Of a DNA stretch of 64,000 nt, positions 42,851 to 52,999 are shown piece by piece. The notes under the pieces were generated by a model. It was given only the letters and a program-made list of their open reading frames with translations. It ran no database searches and was not told the origin of the DNA. Position numbers and translations under genes: made by a program. Each line of letters opens with the position of its first letter. Positions within the stretch are counted from its first letter, which is position 1. The stretch comes from Coprinus comatus (Eukaryota; Basidiomycota; Agaricomycetes; Agaricales; Agaricaceae), in the NCBI GenBank assembly GCA_034638255.1, contig JAWPGT010000025.1, positions 1-64,000 of the forward strand. Reading direction: 5' to 3'.

Positions 42851-43519
42851 TTCAAAATGTTCAATATCGATGGCTGTTTTTATTTCTTAGTGGTAAGGGT
42901 TTTTGGCAATGTTAAGTGTTTTTTTTTTTTTTTTCCATTTATCAGCGAAATTGAAGAATTTGACATTGATCAGTTTGAAGTACTTCGCTACGCTGATATG
43001 GACACTGGATGAATGGAATTTTGGAATTATCGAGAATTATCGAGGTCTTTCAGCATTTTTTTGAAATCTATGGAAGAACATCTTGGGGCTCTGGACATGT
43101 GTCCGGGTTTGTTATGTAGCTTTTATTTTCATGGGACTGACATAATCACGGATCGGACTTGAGTCAATGCCGATTATGTGACGGGATCGTCGCACTGTCG
43201 CCGAAACTCAAAGGAACTGAGAGCTTGGCGTGACTTTGGAATAGAACTGGTATTGTCCCCCAATACAAGTGTGTAGGCTATAAGTATGAAATGATTATCA
43301 AGTCTTTTTAGGAGTGATCACTTTCAAGGCCTATGAACACCAGGAGTCACTTTCTGCCTAGCAACAATGTTTTAAAGGATGTACCTTTCTGATGGTTATA
43401 TCCGCAAATGCGACAAAAGTATCGCCGGCACTGATAGATTGCACTGGTGGCTCTTTGGTGGGTGGCTCCTGTGGTTTACGGACTAGCAGAAGCGTGACTA
43501 TCTCAGGGCCGCTTAATTT

Positions 43520-43639
43520 GAAATTAAGACTCACGAGGAGCAAGAACTATAGAAGATGGCTCGTGTGCATACGACTGAGTTGCAATAGCGACCTCATATG
43601 AAGGTGGCGGGGATGATGGACACTGCCTTTCGTCCATAA
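43520..43639 (-). other. Possible first exon of a divergent small gene with a PPxY motif
   Basis: From ATG near 43637 the minus strand reads MDERQCPSSPPPSYEVAIAT. PPSY is a WW-domain-binding PPxY motif. A second open stretch (about 43372-43530, SGPEIVTLLLVRKPQEPP) follows in another frame, but a 23-nt spacer is too short for an intron. The gene model is unresolved. It lies head-to-head with RPO41. Confidence 0.3.
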
Positions 43640-43759
43640 GGGAGCAAGCTAAGGGTAGAGAATACGAATAGGGGAAGAGGCTTCCAGGGATTCCCCAGAT
43701 CACGTGATGGGTATAATAGAGAGAAGAAAATTGCGGAAAAATGATATTTGTCGACGCTA

Positions 43760-46262
43760 ATGATTTCCAGAGCAGCCAGGTCCCTCTCCCGCCAGGCTCT
43801 GCCCCGCCCAGCTCGTCTGCACACCGGCACAAGTCGCGTCAATGCACCAGCACTCGCTACTCAACAGCTCCCCCAACCAGAGTATCCCCCATGGCTCAAG
43901 AGGGGTCCTCAACTCCCATCGCGTCCTGTCGACGAAGACCGCATTCTAAACGACCTCGAGCGCTTTCTTCACCGCGACAGGGACTACACTGTTCTTCCAC
44001 CACCTACCCCAATAGATACTGTCAAGAAGAGCGACTCCTGGTTCACCGACACGGCCACCCAGGAGAGCATGAGCGTCATGGATGCTTGTCTCCACAACCT
44101 ACAGGACGTAGAGCGCGCAAAACACATCTTCATGCAGCTACGGCAGAAGGAGACAACCATGCTACTCGAAACTGGTGTCTACAACGCCTTCATAGACGCC
44201 TACTTCCGGATGGCTGTCCAGAAAGATGTCAACAATGCGGCAATGTGGTTGGATGAGATTCATGACCTCTACCATATTCTTGAAGACGAGCTGGAACATT
44301 CTGTTCCCAACAAAATGACATATGGTATCATGTTGCGCATTTGGCAGCGGTATGTTATTTTTTCCGTTTATCTTCGCTTCCTCAGCTTAACTTTTTTTCT
44401 TGTTCCTTTTCACGTCAGATTATCATCTGATCCTTCACAAAAACATCGCATAAACATTCCTTCTCCAGCTGCCCTTCTAGAAAAAATGGTTCAGCGAAAT
44501 ATTTCTCCTACGCTGGTCATCGCCGATACCGTCTTTAATACAGCTGAAGACGCTACAAATGCCATCAAAATCCTTTCTCAAGCAGCAGTGGACCTGAATA
44601 TCCCAGATGTCATTTCTGAACTTGGTCAAGCAGAAGCTATCGCCACTTCAGAAGATCTATTAAAGGATGTTCCTGAGGTTATGCCTGTTCTACGGCCTGC
44701 TGTGAGTATTTTTCTCCGTTCCTTCTATGACCTGCGATTGACGCCCATTATCAGAGATTTGATGCGGATGGAAATGTCATTGCAGAAGCTGAAGTCCCTT
44801 TCAATATTATTCAACTCCGTCGTCATCTAACCGAAGTTCAACAAACACGCCGAGTCTTACCGGAAGATGTCATGGCTCGCCAAAAACATCTCGAAAAATC
44901 AGCTTATGATGTTGCTCTCGAACGTCTTCAACAACAAGCTGATAAAATGGAAGAACTCGGTGTGCATAATCCAGCTCTAAACAATTCAACATTACAAAAG
45001 TGGATGTGGGATTGGCATGTAAAGCTGAGAGAAAGGTTGGCAGTGGAGATTAAGAAGATGTCAGCTGGTGATGATAAGAAGAAATCTAATGATGGAAAGA
45101 AAGTGGATATGTTGACCCCGTATCTGACTCTTGTCAAAGAGGAGAGGTTGTCACTGATTACCATTTTGGAAATTATGAGGTTACAAGGGACAAGTGGTTT
45201 GAGTGATGGTATGAAGACAACTCGTGCTTTGATTGCTGTTGGGAAGGCTGTGGAGATGGAGTATAAGGCTCAAGTGTGTAGGAAGAATCAGATTAATGTT
45301 ATACCACCGAATCAAGGTGGTAGAACGGGTGATATCTATTCGCAATTGGGTTATAGGAACTTGCAGGAGAGGAGGATCGCGGTTGCTAAGAATATGATGG
45401 ACGGCGAGGATTGGAGTGCTTCGTGGTCACAAGTTACGAGATCTAAGATAGGAGGTATTTTAGTGGATTGTCTTATGGAAGTCGCCGAGGTCACCAGGAC
45501 GGCGGTGTGTAAGAAGACTGGAGAGACAATGTGAGTATTCCTTGCGCGCTGGCATCTGAATATTTATTGATTTTCTTTGGGAATGTAGAACGGAAGAACA
45601 ACCTGCATTCCATCATGCTTACGAGTATCTAAGAGGAAACAAGTTGGGTGTTATTAGGTTGAACCCTGTGGTGACGGAACGATTGGCAAAGGATCACCTG
45701 AAGGATACTTTACATCCTAGACATCTTCCTATGCTTGTCAAACCTCAACCTTGGATCAACCACAATGTCGGTGGTTACCTTTACAGCAAGAGTACGTCTA
45801 TCATCTTTTGGTTTAGAATATTCTAACACCAGTAATTATTTAGCTTCTGTCATGCGATACAAAGACAGTATCGAACAACAAATTTATCTCAAAGAAGCCT
45901 CCAAGAACGGACAATTCGAACTCGTATATGCCGGTCTTGATGTACTAGGAAGTACACCATGGAAAATCAACCGAAATGTATTCGATGTGGTTATTCAAGT
46001 CTGGAATTCAGGTGATAGGTTGGGTAAATTGCCTCCCGCGGTTTATGATAAATTAGAACCTGTTCCTCCTGAGAATTATGAAATCGATATGAAGGCTAGG
46101 AGTATTCATATGCAGAGGCAGAAGGGTTATAATCAAGCAAAGGCGAATAATCATTCAGAGAGGTGTAGTGTTAATTATAGACTTGAGATTGCTCGAGCTG
46201 TACGTCACTTTTTCTTTGATTCGAGATATAGTTGACTAACGCGACTTTATTTTTCTTCCCCC

Positions 46263-46297
<35 letters not shown>

Positions 46298-48472
46298 GTT
46301 GTTGAACGATACATTCTACTTCCCTCATAACCTCGATTTCCGTGGTCGCGCATATCCCGTTCCAGCTCATCTCAATCATATCGGTGATGATTTATGTCGT
46401 GGACTTTTAACATTCGGAGAATCCAAACCATTAGGCGAACGTGGATTACGTTGGTTAAAAATTCACTTAGCCAATCTTTATGGTTACGATAAAGCCAATT
46501 TCGATGATCGAGTTAGATGGGTTGATGAACATATAGAACAAATTTACGAAACAGCTACGAAACCTATGGAAGGATCGAAATGGTGGTTATCAGCTGGAGA
46601 TCCTTGGCAATTCTTAGCAGCATCATTTGAATTACATGCTGCTTTGGAAAGTGGAGATCCTTATAAATATGAAAGTTCATTACCGGTTCATCAAGATGGG
46701 ACTTGTAATGGATTACAACATTATGCGGCTTTAGGTGGTGATTCACAAGGTGCTCAACAAGTTAATTTGGCTGCTAGTGATAAACCGAGTGATGTTTATT
46801 CTCATGTTGGAAGAATGGTGGAAGAGGTTATTGAGAGGGATGTTTTGAAAGGAGATAAGTATGCGATTATGTTGAAAGGAAAGATTACTAGGAAAGTGGT
46901 GAAACAAACTGTTATGACTACGGTTTATGGTGTTACGTTTATTGGAGCTAGAGAACAGATTGAGAAACAATTGAAGGATAGGAAGGATATTGATGAAGAG
47001 GAATGTTGGCCTGCTGCTGCTTATCTTGCGAAAGCGGTGTTGGATTGTATTGGAGATTTGTTTACAGGTGCAAAGTCGATTCAAGTTTGGTTGAATTTGT
47101 GTGCTAGGTTGATTTCGAAGAGTATTCCGGAAGAAAGGATTCCTGAGGTTATGGAAGAATATATTGGGAAACAAAAGGCTTGGGAAAAGTTGGATGGTGA
47201 TGAAGCTCAATTAACTTCTTCTACTTCCACCTCTACAGAAACCACTGTTCTTGGTCTAGGAAAAGCTGGTCGTCCTAATAAAGCAAAAGTATTGGCTGCT
47301 GAATTGAAGAAAAGGAAAGCAGCGAAGGGTGATAAACAGAAATTACCGATGCAGAGGTTGAAGAAGGAACAGATGACTAGTGTTATTTGGACTACACCTC
47401 TTGGTTTACCTATTGTTCAACCGTATAGGAAGACGGTTAGGAAACAGGTTATGACTGCTATTCAGACTGTTTATATTTCTGATCCTAATTCTTTGGCTGG
47501 AGGTCCGTTTTTTTTTTTTTTTATTTCTTTTGAGAGAGAGACAGTGGACTGATGTGTTTTTTTTTTTTCCAATTTGTTTTTTAGTGAATGCTGTTAAGCA
47601 GGCTAGTGCGTTCCCACCGAACTTTATTCATAGTTTGGATGCTACACATATGATGTTGACTGCTTTGGAATGTCGGGTACGTTTTACTTTTTCCTTACGA
47701 GAATGAAAGAATTTTTTTTTACTTACGAATCGTATTTGTGATAATATAGAAAAGAGGATTAACTTTTGCATCGGTACACGATTCATATTGGACACACGCA
47801 GCCGATATAGATGAAATGTCAGGTGTAATCCGAGATACATTCATTGCACTTCATTCTTCAGACGTACTAGGAGAACTTCATCGTGAATTTACTCAACGTT
47901 ATAAAAACTTTAAAGTTCCTCTTATTCATTTGACTACAACTGCTATGGGTTCGAAATTGGCCCAAGCTGGATCAAGGATTTATGCTACTTCTGAACAAGT
48001 TGCGGAATTGGGAAATTTGGGTGGGTTGAAGGATGTTGTGGTTGTTACAGGAGAAAAAGAGTTGAGTACGGTTGATGAGAGTAGAGCTGTTAAAGATGTT
48101 GAGGCTGTTAAGAGGTTATTGGATGATTTGGAAAAGGAAGGAAAGGGATCGAAATCGAAGAAGGCTTTGGCGTTTGATGATGAGGATTTAGATATGGATA
48201 TGAATGAGGAGATGGAAATGGAAATGATGAATGAGGTTGATGCTGTTGTTAAGGGATCTTCAACAACGATGAAGAAAGGAAAGGAAGTGATGATTGATGA
48301 GAATGAACCTTATCAAGCTAGAGTTGCGAGAGAGAGGAAGGAACAACAGAAACAGGCTATGGTTAAACTTATGGGCAAGTTTGTGAATTTGGTGGATTTG
48401 TTCCCGCCTGTTCCTAAGAAGGGAGAGTTTGATGTTGGAGCTATTAAGGAGAGTCAATATTTCTTCTCCTAA
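43760..48472 (+). CDS. RPO41: Mitochondrial DNA-directed RNA polymerase (RPO41/POLRMT type)
   Basis: Eight exons (43760-44349, 44419-44701, 44755-45530, 45589-45791, 45844-46199, 46299-47502, 47585-47676, 47750-48472) sum to 4227 nt, 1408 residues. A basic presequence ([20 protein letters not shown]) indicates mitochondrial import. The single-subunit T7-like polymerase core is complete: [15 protein letters not shown], motif A with catalytic Asp ([18 protein letters not shown]), motif B ([17 protein letters not shown]), and motif C with catalytic Asp ([16 protein letters not shown]). The C-terminus ends ESQYFFS. It transcribes mitochondrial DNA. Two low-complexity inserts stand out: Lys/Ala-rich before [10 protein letters not shown], and an acidic Met-rich stretch of about 100 residues between motif C and the C-terminal helix. 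The intron at 46200-46298 holds a T run of about 30. Confidence 0.95.
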
Positions 48473-49154
48473 ATGAGAGGATTTATTTGTTTTTATCTCC
48501 CCCTCCTTTCCCTGCCTACCCTCATTTTACAATCTCGAAAATCGTATTCGCACTGCACTCCATAATCATATCATTATCCATCTCAAATTCGCATATATTA
48601 TTTCTCGTCCACGTGGTGCCCTTTCCCTTTCCTTCTCTCCCTTTCCCGCTCTCCCATTTATCCTCTCCTATAGATATAGATTCATTCATTCCCGAAAGAA
48701 CAAAATTATCGCCAAGGCTTGAATTGATATCAAACGTTCATCTTTTTCTTTCTTTTTTATAAACACACATCATACATACATATTGTTTATGCATCTCTAC
48801 TCATTAACATTCATTTGTTACTTATAATTGCTCTCTCTATCTGATACGTATACATATTTTTCTCTTTTTTTTTGGTTAGAATTAGGTTTGGGTTTTAAAA
48901 AAAATGTTCATTGTTTATCGTAGTTGATTTTGAATAGTCGTTTTTAATGATGAGTCAGAACACGTCAGAAGACTGAAATAAAATTAATTTTGAACCTATG
49001 TAGTAGGGATCACCGTGAATATTAATATTGAAATTAAGCGTTTAAAAGCCCTTCTTTACCCCATCATCACTTTTTTATTTTCGTGAAAGTCAAAGTCAAA
49101 GAGAGCACGCGGTATATAAACAACTGATTTATTGATTTAGGAAAATTTTGATGA
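48473..49154. other. Intergenic region between RPO41 and PUS3
   Basis: T/C-rich 3' region, then A/T-rich sequence. A GTATATAAAC TATA-like box lies at about 49112, some 40 bp upstream of the PUS3 ATG. No gene. Confidence 0.5.
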
Positions 49155-51170
49155 ATGCCCAAGTTGTTCGATTACCGATATCGTTATATTTTTTCTAGTC
49201 CTTTTCTTCCTGGTTCTATTCAACGAAATCGAGTCAAATATAGAAGACAAATGGTTATTCAACCTTGTTCTCTTGATACGCCTTTTGAAACTTCTACCAC
49301 TGCTGCCGTTGCTACTATTACCACTACAACAACGGATACTGGTTCTTCTGTGACTGGTGCTATGACTCCGACTCCGACTACGACTACGACTACTACTGCG
49401 ACTACTACTGCAACTGTAGATGTGACTGCGGTGACGGATGTTATGAGCATGAATATGGAGATGAGGAAGTTGGAGTTTGAGGGATGGAGTAGGGAAGAGT
49501 TGGTTCATAGGTTGATTGCATTAGAGTCTCAGAATACGAATACGAATACGAATACGAATGCCGTGACAGGTTCTTCAAGTTCTACAAAACCATCTCAATC
49601 ATCATCGTCTAAAAACCCTATTCAAACTCCCAAATCCAAAACACAAAAACACAAAGAAAAAGAATTCGACTTCAATAAACATCCTACACGTAAAATCGCT
49701 TTAAAATTTTGTTATTCGGGATGGGAATATTGTGGACTTGCGTTTCAAAGAAATCATGATACGAGAGTTAATTTACCTACTGTTGAAGGAGTTTTATGGG
49801 AAGCTATGAAGAAAGCTAGATTGGTTGATCCTTTGAGTGGTGAAGATTTAGATAAATGTGGTTGGGAGAAGTGTGGTAGGACTGATAGTGGTGTTAGTGC
49901 TGCTGGACAAGTTGTTAGTTTGTGGATCAGGAGTGCTTTGAGTGAGGAGGAGAGGAGTGGGGTGAAGAAGAATACTGAAGAGCAGAATGATGAGGAGGTA
50001 GAGGAGAAACGGGGTGAAGATAAATCTACGGACCTTAACACACCTCCATCAAAGAAAACCCAAAATGAACAAGGAAAAGAGTTAGATTATGTTGCGATTC
50101 TAAATCGTCTGCTACCGCCTACGATTCGAGTTCTAGCATGGTCTCCAGTTTCGGAAGATTTCTCAGCACGTTTCTCATGCAAATATCGCCATTACAAATA
50201 TTTCTTCTCGAATTACAGTTTAAACATTCCAAGAATGCAAGAAGCAGCAAAACGATTATTGGGAGAACATGATTTTAGGAATTTGTGTAAAGTAGATCCT
50301 GGGAAACAGATCACTAGGTTTAAAAGAGTTATCAGTCGTGCTGATATTTCAAGTGTTGATGGTGAGGAGGGAGAGGAAAGAGGAGAAAGGATGTATGTGT
50401 TTGATTTGATTGGGAGTGCTTTTTTGTATCATCAAGTCCGACATATTATGGCCATTTTATTCGTTATTGGAACTGGTTTGGAAGATCCAAAATTGGTTAC
50501 GAGGTTGATGAATGTTACTCAATCTGCTGAATCTATTCTTGACGATTATGGGGAAGAGGAAGAGATGGAAGTATTGGATAGGAAACCTGAATATCAAATG
50601 GTTGATGGTTTACCACTTATGCTTTGGGATTGTGGGTATGATGAAAAGGATGTTAATTGGAGAACAACTAATATTGAACTATCTTCTTCTCTCAACGATC
50701 AAACTCAAGATGGAGATGGTAGAAGAAATGGAGGAGGGACGGATACGGATTTGTATCATCAACTTCATTCAATTTGGAATAGGTCAAGGGTTTATACGGT
50801 CTTGGATAGACATTTCTTAGAAGCTGCTGAAAAGTATCATGCTCCTCCTTATTCTCCTCTTCCGCTTTCCATTCCTTCTTCTTCAAGTTCTCTTCCCTCA
50901 ACCTTTGCCACAACACCAACCCCTATGTCAACGTCATCCTCACTAGCCTCGATTATCGAACAACTAAATACACCAATAAATTATCCATTAGGTGGAGGAA
51001 TGTATAAAAGGGCAGTGAAATATGTACCAATGCTTAGAAGGAATAGATTGGATACTGTTGATATTATTAATGAAAGGTGGAGGTTGGGTAAAGGATCTAG
51101 AAAAATGGAGAAGAGGAATGGTGATCAAGGTGGAGAGGGGGATAAAGTTGAAGGAGAAGGTGAGGAGTAG
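49155..51170 (+). CDS. DEG1: tRNA pseudouridine(38/39) synthase, PUS3/DEG1 type
   Basis: Single exon, 671 residues. TruA-family landmarks: KIALKFCYSGWEYCGLAFQ, the catalytic Asp in KCGRTDSGVSAAGQ, FSARFSCKYRHYKYFF, GEHDFRNLCKVDPGKQI and SAFLYHQVRHIMAILF. FEGWSREELVHRLIALE in the N-terminus and NLCKVDPGKQ are features of the Pus3/Deg1 branch, which converts U38/U39 of the tRNA anticodon arm to pseudouridine in cytoplasm or nucleus. ATG 49155 and an internal Met (codon 33) are both possible starts. A Thr-rich stretch (residues about 47-92) and an Asn-Thr repeat (49534-49557) precede the enzyme domain. The C-terminus is longer than usual and low-complexity. Confidence 0.9.
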   Translation: MPKLFDYRYRYIFSSPFLPGSIQRNRVKYRRQMVIQPCSLDTPFETSTTAAVATITTTTTDTGSSVTGAMTPTPTTTTTTTATTTATVDVTAVTDVMSMNMEMRKLEFEGWSREELVHRLIALESQNTNTNTNTNAVTGSSSSTKPSQSSSSKNPIQTPKSKTQKHKEKEFDFNKHPTRKIALKFCYSGWEYCGLAFQRNHDTRVNLPTVEGVLWEAMKKARLVDPLSGEDLDKCGWEKCGRTDSGVSAAGQVVSLWIRSALSEEERSGVKKNTEEQNDEEVEEKRGEDKSTDLNTPPSKKTQNEQGKELDYVAILNRLLPPTIRVLAWSPVSEDFSARFSCKYRHYKYFFSNYSLNIPRMQEAAKRLLGEHDFRNLCKVDPGKQITRFKRVISRADISSVDGEEGEERGERMYVFDLIGSAFLYHQVRHIMAILFVIGTGLEDPKLVTRLMNVTQSAESILDDYGEEEEMEVLDRKPEYQMVDGLPLMLWDCGYDEKDVNWRTTNIELSSSLNDQTQDGDGRRNGGGTDTDLYHQLHSIWNRSRVYTVLDRHFLEAAEKYHAPPYSPLPLSIPSSSSSLPSTFATTPTPMSTSSSLASIIEQLNTPINYPLGGGMYKRAVKYVPMLRRNRLDTVDIINERWRLGKGSRKMEKRNGDQGGEGDKVEGEGEE

Positions 51171-52250
51171 TTTGTGTGTTTGTGTGGTGGTCGTTTTGGA
51201 TTTTTACTTACATTAATTTAATTTTGTGAGTCATTATATATATATATATTTCGTTTTGTAGAAATAAAAAAGGGGTTTGGCTAATGTGTGATTATGTGTG
51301 GATCTTTTTGTGTTTCCTCCGAGTCGAATGAACTATATGCTGTTAATGCTTGGCCGTTTTTCGAATACCATTCTCTATTTCCGTTTCACATTTCAAGACG
51401 ACATATCAAGCAAATCTCAAAGTACGTTTGAACGTTTGAATAATGAGAACCACAGAGTTTACATATTCCCAACATATCCCTATGCACAAAAGAAAGGTAT
51501 GTAGGTTATTTATGGGTAATGATCATTAATAACCTGGATAATTAGAATGGGTGCTCCCTGACGCTGGTAGTTGATTCAACAGTGTCTGGCCCCACCCTCA
51601 AAAAAATACCGATACACATATTGGTTACCTCCATAAATATTACAAGGTGAACGTTTGAATAGTGTACAGTGTGTTAGATTTGCAGTGAGTTATTTTTTCC
51701 TGCCTCGAACTTATAACTACCGGGAAAAGAAGTATATTTCAATTAGTACGCCTGAGTCTCAGACGACAATCATGAAGTCAATGAAGCGCATAAGCCCCAG
51801 TCCATCGTGACTCAGCCTCCTACTATCCATCACCCTTCTCGTCAAGAGATGAACGAGCCCCTTTACTTCATGCAACAACTCGACGAATCTCAACTTCCCG
51901 TCTAGTCATCCAACAAGAGATTCGCTTCAAGTTCAATCTTTTTTACCTTTGATGACTTCCTGACACACTACATTGGTGGAATTATCATCAAGGATGATGA
52001 ATGGGGATGAATTCGGTGGCGGTCGATGAACGTCGACCATCATTCTCATCTTGCTCATCTTGAATCAATAAACGTGGCGTATGATGTATGTACAAGGTAC
52101 TTTCGGTCCCAGTTTTTTTTTTTTGTCTTAGTTCTCCTTATTATTTATTATTTCCCTTTTCTTGTATAACACTGATAGCTTATAATATCAGTGCATAAAT
52201 TAGCACTGAATAGTCACTAATCGATCAATCACAATTAATTAATTCAAGAT
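51171..52250. other. Intergenic region after PUS3
   Basis: An AT dinucleotide run lies near 51237. No supported gene. Confidence 0.5.
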
Positions 52251-52787
52251 ATGGTTTCTGCCATAGCCTCAGTCACTGCAGTTAAAACTTGGTTATCTGT
52301 CAGCCCACAAGCTTACCTTCACTCCCAGACTTTAGACCAAGCTCTGTGGAAAACACCAATGTCCGTTCTTCGCCTAGCGGGTCCCATCCGGCTCGCTCAA
52401 ATCCAGAATCAAATCTCCTCCATTCCGTTGCTGACGAAATCATCCATGTCACACGAGCAGTGTTATTCCTTCGTTAAACGTGTTCTCAAAAGTGGAGACC
52501 AAGTTCAATCTTGGCTGTACTCGAGAAAGACTCAAATAAAATTCTCAAATTCGTTTCTCAAGTCAATGTACTTCCACACCTACGCCGATTGTTTATTGAT
52601 GTTCATGTCGCGCGCATGGGTTGATCCTCTGTTGGAAATGGGGGAAATCAGAAGGCCTAGGTTAACGGAGCCTTTTGACTTGGGAGTACATTTAGAGAGG
52701 AAGAGGGGATGTAGAATTATGCTCATCGACCAAGTAGCAAGATTGGTCAAAGAAGGACATCAGTGCTCGATCTTTGAGTGGGATTGA
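52251..52787 (+). CDS. Uncharacterised ORF, family C copy 3
   Basis: A 178-residue ORF. The last 80 residues (SFLKSMYFHTYADCLLMF, DPLLEMGEIRRPRLTEPF, LVKEGHQCSIFEWD) are similar to the broken copies near 41.9 kb and 42.7 kb. The upstream part has no F-box or coiled coil, so this is probably a truncated member of a larger protein family rather than a full gene. Its 3' flank is block X. Confidence 0.4.
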   Translation: MVSAIASVTAVKTWLSVSPQAYLHSQTLDQALWKTPMSVLRLAGPIRLAQIQNQISSIPLLTKSSMSHEQCYSFVKRVLKSGDQVQSWLYSRKTQIKFSNSFLKSMYFHTYADCLLMFMSRAWVDPLLEMGEIRRPRLTEPFDLGVHLERKRGCRIMLIDQVARLVKEGHQCSIFEWD

Positions 52788-52804
52788 TATCAAGAGCATA
52801 ACAA

Positions 52805-52975
52805 TTTAGTAGAAGTGGAAGATGTATTACACGGTTACTCAACGACAAAAATTGAAATATATAGTATATACCCGCTTCTTCGGCAGTGGTAAATTTTTAT
52901 TGTAACCCTCGCCTTTTTATATATATACACATACACTTTGGTTATTCAGAAAAAGAAAATAGAACCCCTTGGTGT
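52805..52975 (+). repeat. Block X, second copy
   Basis: Similar to 41653-41800 in the same plus orientation (AGAAGTGGAAGATGTATTAC, then CTCAACGACAAAAATTGAAA), although the flanking F-box B copies are inverted relative to each other. At 41.6 kb it is the 3' flank of B; here it follows the family-C ORF and is antisense to B'. Confidence 0.65.
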
Positions 52976-52999
52976 ACTTCCCTATTCCTTCGCTTCCCC

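Larger units (their letters stand above)
41596..43759. other. Region downstream of F-box B with shared block X and family-C fragments
   Basis: 41653-41800 (block X, plus) recurs at about 52805-52975. A family-C fragment on the minus strand follows, and a second one on the plus strand lies near 42690-42850. From 42860 to 43500 I see no gene. Confidence 0.55.

Noticed and set aside
46267..46298. T run of about 30 as a terminator or repeat of interest
   Set aside because: It is the polypyrimidine tract of an intron; length is prone to sequencing error.
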